From an uncultured Prevotella sp. (GTDB taxonomy: Bacteria > Bacteroidota > Bacteroidia > Bacteroidales > Bacteroidaceae), in the NCBI GenBank assembly GCA_900771975.1, contig CAAGPV010000024.1, forward strand, positions 1 through 64,000: DNA of 64,000 nucleotides. The letters are read 5' to 3'. The notes beneath the pieces are model-generated. The model was not told the origin of the DNA and made no database searches. It saw only the letters and a list, made by a program, of their open reading frames with translations. Below are positions 26,700 to 35,639 of this stretch, piece after piece (within the stretch, counting starts at the first letter, position 1; every line of letters starts with the position of its first letter). The position numbers were made by a program, and so were the translations under genes.

Positions 26700-26732
26700 A
26701 AGGTGCGTCTTTGCTTCTTGCTGACGCACCTT
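26700..26732 (-). terminator. Terminator of the aquaporin gene
   Basis: A 10-bp perfect stem AAGGTGCGTC/GACGCACCTT, followed on the minus strand by seven T residues. Confidence 0.85.
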
Positions 26733-26761
26733 ACATATTTACTAAAGGCCAGTACCTTAAT

Positions 26762-27457
26762 TTATTCTTCCGAAGAATTTAGGGGTTCTATCGCTCGCCA
26801 AACAAGCGAAGCCAAGGCACCGCCAATGAGTGGAGCAACGATAAATATCCACAAATTGGCAAGGGCAGAACCTTGAGTAAACAACGCTGGACCGATAGAA
26901 CGGGCGGGGTTAACCGAAGTCCCGGTATAACGTATACATGCAAGATGTACTAACACCAAAGCCAAGCCTATGGCGAGACCAGCAAAATTGTTGGTGGCTC
27001 CATTAGTCTTAGCCGTTGCACCAAGCACAACAAAAACAAATACACAAGTAAAGAACACTTCTGCGAGAAAGCCCCCCAACATTGTGACCGATTGACCATC
27101 TACGTTTTGCAAATCGTTTGCACCCAATGTGCTTTCAATGCCGGCACTTGTGGTAAGAAGATAAAGGATGGCTGCTCCAAGAATGCCACCTACCACCTGT
27201 CCTGCCCAATAGCCAAGCGCATCCTTACAACTCATTCTTCCACTTAAAAAGACTCCTAACGTAATGGCCGGATTTATATGACACCCTGATATTCCTCCAA
27301 TGGTATAAGCCATAGCCACCACAGACAAGCCAAAAGCGAAGGCGGTTCCAACAACAGAAGCCACTTCGCTATTGCTACAACTCAAGCTAACGGCCACCCC
27401 GCACCCCATCAGCGTCAACACCAAAGTGCCGAACATTTCAGCAAGATACTTTTTCAT
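26762..27457 (-). CDS. aqpZ: Aquaporin Z-type water channel
   Basis: This 231-residue inner-membrane channel of the MIP family has both NPA boxes (GCHINPAITLG near residue 62 and GTSVNPARSIGPAL near 183) and six hydrophobic helices. The start at 27457 gives MKKYLAEMFGTLVLTLMGCG, the usual AqpZ N-terminus with the conserved glutamate in helix 1. The residue after the second NPA is the arginine of the selectivity filter. Water rather than glycerol is the likely substrate, judged from the lack of the glycerol-type aspartate after the second NPA. Confidence 0.93.
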   Translation of the reverse strand: MKKYLAEMFGTLVLTLMGCGVAVSLSCSNSEVASVVGTAFAFGLSVVAMAYTIGGISGCHINPAITLGVFLSGRMSCKDALGYWAGQVVGGILGAAILYLLTTSAGIESTLGANDLQNVDGQSVTMLGGFLAEVFFTCVFVFVVLGATAKTNGATNNFAGLAIGLALVLVHLACIRYTGTSVNPARSIGPALFTQGSALANLWIFIVAPLIGGALASLVWRAIEPLNSSEE

Positions 27458-27569
27458 TATTCTTGATTTTATCATTTTAAACTTTTCATTTTTATTAATA
27501 ACGTAGCTATTTCATTTATATTTTAAACAGAGCCAACATTTATTAATAGCATCAAGCATCGCAGGATTG

Positions 27570-29174
27570 CTACTTTTCTTCATAGTCAAAGAAGTCAAAC
27601 GTAGCATAGCCATCAGCTTTCTGACCTTGTGCAAACATTCCCAGCGTCACGCCTGTAAACCCGCCAACAACTTCCGTACTCAACAAAGAACAATTCATTT
27701 GATAAACCTCTATGAAATTATTCCCGTCAACAGAATAAGAAAAGTTATACATTTCTCCATCGCTACAGATGCGGAGCCATACTTTTCCGCTATTCTTCAG
27801 TTTTGGACTTGTATAAACAAGTGCGTCTACCGACTTCAAGCGAGTACGAACAAAAATAGCGTGGTTATTTACATAGAAGTCTGTATGGCCATCGTGTATC
27901 TGATAAATGGAAAGTCCTGCACCTGCAGTATTGGCTTCAGCCTCAGCACGAGCATCCTTTGACGACTTGGAATTGTGCCATTCAACACAAGTCTCAACAC
28001 GCATATTGGAACTTTCCTGACGCCGGCCAAGATAAGTGGGTTGATCGTTTTGCGTTAAAGAGCCATGAGGATAGAGTTGCAACTGCCCTTTTGCTAACCG
28101 ATAATTGTCTGAGATTGGATTTTGCAAACATACCCATTCGGGATCTAATTTCTGAAGAAAACCATCCTTTGTATTCCCATTTTCAAAAAAAGTGCGAGTT
28201 GGCTTCTTTTGAAAAGAATATTGAGGCAGCACATTTGCAGCCATGAGTGTATCGATAGGATTACCATCATTAACAATTGGCCATTCGTTCTTCCATGTGA
28301 CTGGGGCCAAGTAAGTTTCCCTCCCAAGATGATGATAAGATCCTCCAAAGTTGCGATAAGCCAAAAACACCATCCACCACTGTCCGTTCTGGTCTTGCAG
28401 CAAATCGCCATGACCTGTTCCCTGAATTTGCATTCCTTGACCTTTCATATTGCAATTGGTCATAATGGGGTTGTTGGGATTGGACTCATACGGTCCTTCG
28501 ATTTGCCGACTACGAGCTATTGTAAGTTTATGGGCAAGCTCGGTTCCTCCTTCAGAAATTAACAGATAATACCAATCACCAATTTTATAGATATGGGGGC
28601 CTTCTGGATAACGCCCGCCAGTACCTCTCCATAGGGCACGGCCTGGTGTAAGTTGTTTACCTGTGAGCGGGTCTATTTCACAAAGCATAATGGTATTGTC
28701 TGGATTGCTTACCATATAGCATTTGTCGCCCTCGAAATAAAGAGAAGGATCAATTCCTTGTTGCTCCAACCAAACCGGTTCACTCCAGGGCCCTTTGGGG
28801 TTAGATGCAGTCACAAGAAAGTTACCGCCATTACCGACATTGGTGGTAATCATATAATAAGTTCCATTATGATAGCGAATGGTTGGAGCATAAATGCCCA
28901 ACCATGACGAAGCATGGGCAAGGGGTAATTGACTGTTTCGAGTCAACACGTTCCCTATCTGTTCCCAATGTATCAAATCTTTACTGTGGAAGATTGGAAC
29001 ACCAGGGAAATAAGCGAAACTGGAATTTACCAAATAATAATCATCGCCCACCCTAAGAGCAGAAGGGTCAGGATGGAATCCTGCTATAACAGGGTTGCGA
29101 TAAGTGGAAAATGACTGTGCCAACATAGTAATAGAACATAGCGCACAAGCCAATAGCGTCAAGGTTTTTTTCAT
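27570..29174 (-). CDS. Glycoside hydrolase family 43 protein (xylosidase/arabinofuranosidase type)
   Basis: This 534-residue exported enzyme has a signal peptide to about residue 19 and a five-bladed propeller GH43 domain. The three catalytic acids are in place: D36 in AGFHPDPSALR (base), D142 in QGIDPSLYF (pKa modulator) and E191 in GRYPEGPHIYK (acid). Residues 345-534 form a beta-sandwich like those appended to GH43 xylosidases (QESSNMRVETCVEWHN ... GFTGVTLGMFAQG). The likely substrates are xylo- or arabino-oligosaccharides. No SusC/SusD pair is nearby, so it is not in a typical polysaccharide utilisation locus. A CE2-type esterase gene lies 2 kb away. Confidence 0.93.
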   Translation of the reverse strand: MKKTLTLLACALCSITMLAQSFSTYRNPVIAGFHPDPSALRVGDDYYLVNSSFAYFPGVPIFHSKDLIHWEQIGNVLTRNSQLPLAHASSWLGIYAPTIRYHNGTYYMITTNVGNGGNFLVTASNPKGPWSEPVWLEQQGIDPSLYFEGDKCYMVSNPDNTIMLCEIDPLTGKQLTPGRALWRGTGGRYPEGPHIYKIGDWYYLLISEGGTELAHKLTIARSRQIEGPYESNPNNPIMTNCNMKGQGMQIQGTGHGDLLQDQNGQWWMVFLAYRNFGGSYHHLGRETYLAPVTWKNEWPIVNDGNPIDTLMAANVLPQYSFQKKPTRTFFENGNTKDGFLQKLDPEWVCLQNPISDNYRLAKGQLQLYPHGSLTQNDQPTYLGRRQESSNMRVETCVEWHNSKSSKDARAEAEANTAGAGLSIYQIHDGHTDFYVNNHAIFVRTRLKSVDALVYTSPKLKNSGKVWLRICSDGEMYNFSYSVDGNNFIEVYQMNCSLLSTEVVGGFTGVTLGMFAQGQKADGYATFDFFDYEEK

Positions 29175-29219
29175 AACAATAGGTTGTGTTTAGGAAACAT
29201 CTCTGTTTTATTGCACTTG

Positions 29220-29227
29220 CAAAGATA
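29220..29227 (-). promoter_or_regulatory. Promoter -7 element of the GH43 gene
   Basis: CAAAGATA (TATCTTTG on the minus strand), 45 bases before the start codon. Confidence 0.6.
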
Positions 29228-29259
29228 ATGAATATTTCCTCACAATCAAATAGTTACAA

Positions 29260-31098
29260 TTACATTTTTTTATTATCGTCTTCCGCTTCGTTCAATATTT
29301 CCCGTAGAAGATAGGTGGCATTTTGGTTACGGGCTACCCCCTTTGTAACAAGATAAGAATAAGAAACCGTTTTTCCAAGTTCTATTTCAAAGCAATAGTT
29401 ATGAAATCTATCCGGATAGTTTTCCGACATCTTGGAAAGTTCCAAATCGTGTGTGGCCACTACGCCAGTAACATTTTTATGGGATATATATTCCAGGAAA
29501 AGTCGAGAGCCATTCAACTTGTCAAGAGAATTGGTTCCCTTAAGAATTTCATCCAATATGATAAGCGTAGGAAGAGAAGGAGAACCTTCAGAACCTTTAT
29601 CACAAGACGCAACGCTCTGAAGCAGACTTTTCAAGCGCAACAGCTCGGCATTAAAATAGGAGATGCCGTGTGACAAGTCATCAGTAGTTCGCATACTGGT
29701 GAACATATGAAAGCGGCTAACCCGCAAGCTCTTGCAAAAAACGGGTAATCCCGCCATTGCCAACAGATAGTTGATGCCCAACGATCGCAAGAAAGTACTT
29801 TTACCAGCCATATTGGCTCCGGTAATGATGTAATAGTTGCGATTGTTTATGACAAAATCGTTAGGAATAGCTTGGTTTCCCAAGAACGGATGGTATAGTT
29901 CTTTGGCTTGATAAACGACTTCACCTATAGCATCGTCTATCACATTTGCCTGCACTGCATTTGGTTCATTATAACGAAATGTTGCCATTGATACCAAAGC
30001 ATCCATCTGACAAACCACATCCAGCCATTGAGAGAAATGGCTTTGAAAGCGGTTTTGCCATTGCCAAAATTTTCTTATTATAAAGAAATCTCCTGCAAAA
30101 AAGCCATCCAGCAAAAGTAGCCCCAAGATATTCCCTCGCCTATCCAGTCTCTGCAAAATGGAAGCAAGCGCCTCAAAAGAGGATAAGGCACCTTTCAAAT
30201 GCCCATGCAATGTCTGATTATAAGAAGACAGAAACTCTTCATCATCTATTAAACGTATTAAGCCAACCAACGTTTTTACGTTCTTCAGAAGGCTATCGCA
30301 TGCAAGTTGCAAGCGCTTTAAAACCCCGTTGCAAAGGAAAAACGTCAAAAAGAACATAGAGACGATATAGGCAACGGGAATGGTTGCTGCACATTGGCCA
30401 AAAGCAGCCAACAATATAGAAGCCCAAAGTCCCAGCAGCAAAACAACAACTACAGCTAACGTGACCGAAGAAACCAAATACCGAGGCATCACCAATTGGC
30501 ACACATCATGCATTGCCCGCTTAACGGCAACGGTTTCCAGTCGTCCACGAATGCCAAATGTCTTAAAATTTGTAAGAAACTGTTCCCGCTCCGACAACTC
30601 GTTAATGGCTTTGGAACGTTCTGCCTGATAATTTAAGCTACGCAAAATGGCCGCCAAACGATCTGCGCCTCCTAGAGATACGGTCCTATTGATGCGCTGA
30701 AACAACGACAAAGGTCCAAACACATCCAAATCGGTAGTAAACGGATGGGAAGCATCCATATAGCGTGTGCCATCATCAAAGGAAGAAAAGTCACCTGACA
30801 AATAAGCCAATTCGCGTTCATATACTTGTGCTAAAGATTCAGAGCGGACTATCTGTTCATCATTCAATTCGTCCAAGCGACGTACAACAACATATGCCAC
30901 TAAAAACAAAGTGGCCAGCCACAAAGTCCAACTGGCATTTTGAAGGATTGTAAACAACACCACTCCACCCAATGCAATCAGAAAAGTAAAAATCTCAGCA
31001 AAGATAAAACCATGGTTCCGGGAACGATAACGCCTTATGGAAGTTTCAATCTCTCGTTTTCGGGATGCGTAAAATGCTTTTCTGTCTTTTTGTTTCAT
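29260..31098 (-). CDS. Membrane-anchored MutS-family ATPase
   Basis: This 612-residue protein has the MutS ATPase core at its C-terminus: Walker A GANMAGKST at about 427-435, the TSMRTTDDLSHGISYF signature, Walker B LIILDEILKGTNS near 513 and the VVATHDLELS switch. The N-terminal mismatch-recognition domain of MutS and the Smr domain of MutS2 are both missing. Instead there are two pairs of hydrophobic helices, near residues 32-72 and 208-258. A charged N-terminus precedes them. The start at 31098 is used because the promoter box ends 5 bases before it; the longer upstream frame is untranscribed. A DNA mismatch repair role is doubtful; the true function is unknown. Confidence 0.85.
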   Translation of the reverse strand: MKQKDRKAFYASRKREIETSIRRYRSRNHGFIFAEIFTFLIALGGVVLFTILQNASWTLWLATLFLVAYVVVRRLDELNDEQIVRSESLAQVYERELAYLSGDFSSFDDGTRYMDASHPFTTDLDVFGPLSLFQRINRTVSLGGADRLAAILRSLNYQAERSKAINELSEREQFLTNFKTFGIRGRLETVAVKRAMHDVCQLVMPRYLVSSVTLAVVVVLLLGLWASILLAAFGQCAATIPVAYIVSMFFLTFFLCNGVLKRLQLACDSLLKNVKTLVGLIRLIDDEEFLSSYNQTLHGHLKGALSSFEALASILQRLDRRGNILGLLLLDGFFAGDFFIIRKFWQWQNRFQSHFSQWLDVVCQMDALVSMATFRYNEPNAVQANVIDDAIGEVVYQAKELYHPFLGNQAIPNDFVINNRNYYIITGANMAGKSTFLRSLGINYLLAMAGLPVFCKSLRVSRFHMFTSMRTTDDLSHGISYFNAELLRLKSLLQSVASCDKGSEGSPSLPTLIILDEILKGTNSLDKLNGSRLFLEYISHKNVTGVVATHDLELSKMSENYPDRFHNYCFEIELGKTVSYSYLVTKGVARNQNATYLLREILNEAEDDNKKM

Positions 31099-31103
31099 GT
31101 TTA

Positions 31104-31111
31104 CAAAAGTA
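31104..31111 (-). promoter_or_regulatory. Promoter -7 element abutting the MutS-like gene
   Basis: CAAAAGTA (TACTTTTG on the minus strand) ends 5 bases before the ATG, so the mRNA would be leaderless or nearly so. Confidence 0.55.
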
Positions 31112-31130
31112 AGAAAAAGAATTTGATAAG

Positions 31131-31162
31131 TTTTGTTCTTTACAACATTTGACTTAACTTTG
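31131..31162 (+). promoter_or_regulatory. Complete promoter (-33 and -7) of the CE2-type esterase gene
   Basis: TTTTG at 31131-31135 and TAACTTTG at 31155-31162 are 19 bases apart, the classic Bacteroidetes arrangement. The leader is about 80 bases. Confidence 0.7.
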
Positions 31163-31251
31163 CATTTCTTTAAAAGAAAAAAATCGTTAGTCAATTTACG
31201 AAGTCAACGTGTGAGAAACAAACATAATAGAATAACTCAAACCGAACAACA

Positions 31252-32352
31252 ATGAACAAACGAACATTCACTATCCTTATCGCTTTGGCTATAACGCTGT
31301 ATCTAAAAGCTGCAACCACTTTGCCTATAAGTGGCAATGTAATTGTACCGTCTGACCTAAATATCCAGTACATCGGACGTATTAATTTTTCTAATCCCAA
31401 CCGTCCTGCTTTCAATTTCCCTGGAACAGAAATTAGAGCAACCTTTGAGGGTACATCACTCAAAATGATAGCCCGTCCAAAAAGTGGTTACTTTATGGCT
31501 CAAATAGACGGATGTAAAGCCTATAAGGTTAGTTTTAATTCCGACCAAGACTCTGTTGTAACGCTGGCAACCGCTTTGTCGTCAGGAAAACACACAGTAA
31601 GGCTCGCCTATGCTATGGAGGGCTTAAATACCCATCCGGAGTTTTGGGGATTTGTATTGGACGGAGGATGCCGCCTACTAACGCCTGCACCATTACCCGA
31701 CAGACGCATAGAATTTATCGGAAACAGCATTACATGTGCCTATGGCATAGAAAGCACCGATAAAAATGACCCATTTCAAGACGCCACAGAAAATCACTTT
31801 TATGGCTATGCCACTTTGGTTAGTGATGCGCTGAATGCCATTCACACGTCTATCTCCCGTAGCGGTATAGGAATGTACCGTAATTATAATGGGCCAACAA
31901 CAGGCAGCAAGGACTGTATGCCCAAAGAATATGAATATACACTGTTTGATGTACATACCCAAAAATGGGATTTCACGCGTTTCACACCCGATATCGTTTG
32001 CATCAACCTTGGCACAAACGACTTCTCAACAAAAGGATATGACAAACACCTTTATGAGCAGGCATACCGTGAATTTCTCGGAACTGTCAGAAACCATTAT
32101 CCCAATGCCAAGATAATATTATTGTCTGGGCCTATGCTCAATCCCAAAGAAAATGACATAGAAAAGGCTATTCTTGACAAACTGACAAAGGAGCGGCATA
32201 AAACCGGAGACAAAGAAGTGTACCGGTTTGACTTTTCCTTGCAGACAGGAGAACTCGGATATGGCGCAAGTTGGCATCCCAGCCTCAGACAACATCAACG
32301 AATGGCTTCAGAACTGATACCTTTTATCAAGAACATAACAGGGTGGCAATAA
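31252..32352 (+). CDS. Exported SGNH esterase, carbohydrate esterase family 2 type
   Basis: This 366-residue secreted enzyme has a signal peptide (to about residue 20), an N-terminal jelly-roll of about 120 residues and a C-terminal SGNH hydrolase domain, the two-domain plan of CE2 acetyl esterases. The nucleophile S159 sits in RIEFIGNSITCAYG, the oxyanion asparagine N256 in NLGTNDFS, and the catalytic histidine H342 in ASWHPSLRQH. In CE2 enzymes a separate acid is often missing. It probably removes acetyl groups from plant hemicellulose, which fits the GH43 gene nearby. Confidence 0.9.
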   Translation: MNKRTFTILIALAITLYLKAATTLPISGNVIVPSDLNIQYIGRINFSNPNRPAFNFPGTEIRATFEGTSLKMIARPKSGYFMAQIDGCKAYKVSFNSDQDSVVTLATALSSGKHTVRLAYAMEGLNTHPEFWGFVLDGGCRLLTPAPLPDRRIEFIGNSITCAYGIESTDKNDPFQDATENHFYGYATLVSDALNAIHTSISRSGIGMYRNYNGPTTGSKDCMPKEYEYTLFDVHTQKWDFTRFTPDIVCINLGTNDFSTKGYDKHLYEQAYREFLGTVRNHYPNAKIILLSGPMLNPKENDIEKAILDKLTKERHKTGDKEVYRFDFSLQTGELGYGASWHPSLRQHQRMASELIPFIKNITGWQ

Positions 32353-32364
32353 CTGCCACTTCAA

Positions 32365-35300
32365 TCATTCCTTTGGCAACAACACCACTCCCTCCTGCTT
32401 CATTCCATCCATCTTTATGGACAATGGGCGGCTAAAACGAACGTGGCGGACATAGGTTGTCTCTTCAACCGCAGGCATCTTGTCGAGAATATCCTTTCGA
32501 TAGATGCCTTCGTTTTTATAGGTATTGATGGTGAAATAGCCTACACCAAACGAAGTGAGGTTTTGAAAGAAATGTGTTCCTTGACTGGGATCGACCTGGT
32601 AGCCGGGAAGTCCCTCTTCAACGATTACACGCGCAGCACTGATATGAGGCCATTTGACAGGAATACCCAACCAGCTATCACTGGATCCCCAACGGCCTGG
32701 GCCAATAAGAATATAGTTGGTGTCCTCTGATAAGAACTTGCGATTTATCTTTTCTATCTCTTCTGCAATAGAAGGATTGTTAACTGCAGAAAAATCGGCC
32801 GAGGTCTTTACATATACCACATCAACAATATCATCTGAAATGCCATGCCCCAATGACATATGTGACCGCAAAAGACAACGTTCATCTGATATTGTAAGAA
32901 GATCTTCGTCAAGAACCAACTTGGAGTCTACTATCGGGCGAATTTGCAACAAATAGAATTCTCCTGTTCGATCAGCATTCAAATTACAAGCAAACTCTAT
33001 TTCGACAGGGCGGCGCATAGCTTCTGACCCATTGCGCATAGTCATTTGCAACAATTCGGGAAGGGGAAATACTCCCTGTTGTAAAACACCGCAAAAAGAA
33101 ATAATCTTTCTTCCTCCTTCATAGAAACCGTCACGTATAACTTGGTCATAGGGGTCAAACGTTGAAGAAATATAGTTCAGCGTATGATCTTTTTCGGCTT
33201 CTTTCACCTTTAATTTCAAAATATTAAAGCCGTCATCAACCATAAAGTCACGATAGGAATTTTTCATGTCAAGAGCATAGAATTGGGTTTGCGTTTGACG
33301 AAGGGCAATCTCCATTTCAGACATCTGCAAAACTTTAGTGGGATGGTAAGGAGAAACACGTAATGTTTCGCCACCATCAACAATATATTTCCCCAATCCC
33401 AATGCAAGTGAAGCAATTCCCTCTTCGGATGTTTCGTCACCAATAGGATAATAGTTGAGAGACCGAAGCACACCGCTAAACGTAGGATAAAAGCGGTCTC
33501 CATGTTGCTGGCCTACCACTTGCTGAAGGATAACAGCCATTTTTTCCTGATCTATAACATTGCTAGTGGCTGTCATATAAGCCTTGGAATCATGATAATA
33601 GACTGAAGCATAGACGCCCTTGATGGCACAAGCCAACAATCGCAACATTTCATACTTGTCTTCAAGATAAGGTATCATATAAGTGGAATAGATACCTGCA
33701 AACGGTTGATAATGGCTATCTTCCAACAACGAAGACGAACGAATGGCGATAGGACTATGTGTTGCCTCAAAGAAAGCAAAGAAATCTCCGATTAGCGTAT
33801 CGGGAAGCTGGCCACGCATAAAGGCTTTCAAAATATCTTCATCACTGGCATCACTAAGGGCTATCTGATAAAGATTGTTGTTTTCCATAAAAGCATCAAA
33901 GATATCAGTGCAAAGGACAACTGTCTTTGGTATTTGGACGGAAGCATTTTCATATTGGTTGAATTCCGGATGGCGCTTAATTATATTGTCCAAGAAAGCC
34001 AAGCCACGCCCTTTTCCACCTAAAGAGCCTTCTCCTATACGGGCAAAGTGACCAAACTTGTCAAAGCGAGACCTATCAAACAATGCAACAACACCAAGGT
34101 TTTTCATCCTACGGTATTGGGCAATCGCATCAAAAATAATTTGTCGATGCATATCTACATCCGGCAACTTGTGCCATGTGATATTCTTCAGAAACTCGGA
34201 AACAGGGAAAATGGCTCGTGCACAGAGCCAACGGCTCATATGGTTGCGTGACACATGATAAAGCATCGATTCGTTTGGAATCTTAAAGATATTGTCTTGC
34301 AATTCCTTTAGGTTTCTTACACGCATTATTTCCGCATAGGTCTTAGGATCACGGAAGATGAAGTCGCCAAATCCCATATGCCTTTCCAATAAGCGATAAA
34401 GGTCTAATCCCATCTTTTTAGAGTTCTTATCAACAAAATGGAAATGCTCGGCCTTCGCTTTTTCCCTATTTTCCAACTCGGAACTTTCAAGTATCAGCGG
34501 AACATATTCGTCCTCTTTGCGAATGGCACGCAACAACTTTAATCCCGCTTCTGGGTCCATATGGCTTTCATCACCTAATGGTGATGGACGGTCTTTTCCC
34601 TCTGTTGGATGTATAGGATAACGCACGTCGGAGATAACACCCAAACAATGATCTTTGAAACGCATATAAATGTCCCACGCCTCATCATAGGTACGGGCAA
34701 GAACAACCTTTGGACGTCCACGCATACGCATAGTGGCGGCATGTTTGTTAAGGGCCTCCGTAGCGAAATTCTGGCTTTGCTTAAGAATATATGTATATAG
34801 ATTGGGAAGTATACTCGAATAAAAACGAATGCTGTCTTCAACCAACAATATCATCTGAACACCAGCCTCTTCTATGTCGTGTTCGAGATTCATGTGGTCT
34901 TCCATCAGTTTGATGATTGAAAGAATAAGATTGGTGTTGCCCAACCAGCAAAAGACATAATCAAAGATACTAAGATTTTCATGCGCCATCCTCTTTGTAA
35001 TGCCATAACTGAAAGGTGTCAATACAACACAATGAATGTCCGAGAACTTGGCTTTGATGGCTCTTGCCACATCAAAAGCATCATTATCGGCATTGCCTGG
35101 CATACATATAACCAAATCGATATCTACAGTTGCCAAGACACTTTCAGCCTCTTGAATGGTAGAGACTTGCGTAAACGTTGGTGGATAACGAAGCCCCAAC
35201 TCCATATACTCATTATAGATTTTCTCTTCTACCCTACCATCATCCTCCAACATAAAAGCATCATAAGGATTGGCAACAATAAGAACATTGTAGATGCGGC

Positions 35301-35373
35301 GCATCATTAAATTGACAAATGACACATCCTTCAAAATAAATTGGTTCCACTCAGCAGGCAATTGCTCTTTCAT
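32365..35373 (-). CDS. Receiver-like domains fused to a PPDK/PEP-synthase ATP-grasp domain
   Basis: The 1002-residue cytoplasmic protein begins with two response-regulator folds. The first (about 25-160) lacks the phosphoacceptor aspartate. The second (about 172-330) keeps a full set: E179/D180 in LLVEDSIRF, D249 in GVISDVRYP, S297 in LILESSEL and K316 in HFVDKNS. After a helical linker comes a PPDK N-terminal, PEP/pyruvate-binding ATP-grasp module, with SLGGKGRGLAFLDNI near 450-465, PIAIRSSSLLEDSHYQPFAGIY and a final FYLLQIRPIV. No phosphohistidine or PEP TIM-barrel domain follows, only about 150 residues of unknown fold. The start at 35373 is set by the promoter. Such proteins are usually labelled PEP synthase, but the catalytic parts for that reaction are missing. 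Confidence 0.8.
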   Translation of the reverse strand: MKEQLPAEWNQFILKDVSFVNLMMRRIYNVLIVANPYDAFMLEDDGRVEEKIYNEYMELGLRYPPTFTQVSTIQEAESVLATVDIDLVICMPGNADNDAFDVARAIKAKFSDIHCVVLTPFSYGITKRMAHENLSIFDYVFCWLGNTNLILSIIKLMEDHMNLEHDIEEAGVQMILLVEDSIRFYSSILPNLYTYILKQSQNFATEALNKHAATMRMRGRPKVVLARTYDEAWDIYMRFKDHCLGVISDVRYPIHPTEGKDRPSPLGDESHMDPEAGLKLLRAIRKEDEYVPLILESSELENREKAKAEHFHFVDKNSKKMGLDLYRLLERHMGFGDFIFRDPKTYAEIMRVRNLKELQDNIFKIPNESMLYHVSRNHMSRWLCARAIFPVSEFLKNITWHKLPDVDMHRQIIFDAIAQYRRMKNLGVVALFDRSRFDKFGHFARIGEGSLGGKGRGLAFLDNIIKRHPEFNQYENASVQIPKTVVLCTDIFDAFMENNNLYQIALSDASDEDILKAFMRGQLPDTLIGDFFAFFEATHSPIAIRSSSLLEDSHYQPFAGIYSTYMIPYLEDKYEMLRLLACAIKGVYASVYYHDSKAYMTATSNVIDQEKMAVILQQVVGQQHGDRFYPTFSGVLRSLNYYPIGDETSEEGIASLALGLGKYIVDGGETLRVSPYHPTKVLQMSEMEIALRQTQTQFYALDMKNSYRDFMVDDGFNILKLKVKEAEKDHTLNYISSTFDPYDQVIRDGFYEGGRKIISFCGVLQQGVFPLPELLQMTMRNGSEAMRRPVEIEFACNLNADRTGEFYLLQIRPIVDSKLVLDEDLLTISDERCLLRSHMSLGHGISDDIVDVVYVKTSADFSAVNNPSIAEEIEKINRKFLSEDTNYILIGPGRWGSSDSWLGIPVKWPHISAARVIVEEGLPGYQVDPSQGTHFFQNLTSFGVGYFTINTYKNEGIYRKDILDKMPAVEETTYVRHVRFSRPLSIKMDGMKQEGVVLLPKE

Positions 35374-35393
35374 CACAAAATAATTTATATGTG

Positions 35394-35401
35394 CAAAGAT
35401 A
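35394..35401 (-). promoter_or_regulatory. Promoter -7 element of the receiver/PPDK-N fusion gene
   Basis: CAAAGATA (TATCTTTG on the minus strand), 20 bases before the start at 35373. Confidence 0.6.
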
Positions 35402-35550
35402 AGACAAAAAAACAAAACAAACTGACATTAATATGCCGTTTAGTTGCAAGAATAAGAGTTTTTTTATTATTTTGCAAACAAATAAGCACAATGGTTATGC
35501 ATGGATTTATAGCAAATTGTAAGCAACAAAAGAAAAAATTACGGAAAAAC

Positions 35551-35583
35551 TTTTGGAGATTACAAATTAATTGGATATATTTG
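35551..35583 (+). promoter_or_regulatory. Complete promoter of gdhA-rlpA
   Basis: TTTTG at 35551-35555 and TATATTTG at 35576-35583 are 20 bases apart. The gdhA start follows after 56 bases. Confidence 0.65.
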
Positions 35584-35639
35584 CGACACAAACATGACAC
35601 ATTGACAAGATTACTAATTATTTAAATATCGTATATACT

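Noticed and set aside
27570..32352. A polysaccharide utilisation locus around the GH43 and CE2 genes
   Set aside because: There is no SusC/SusD pair or hybrid sensor, the two genes have separate promoters on opposite strands, and unrelated genes lie between them.
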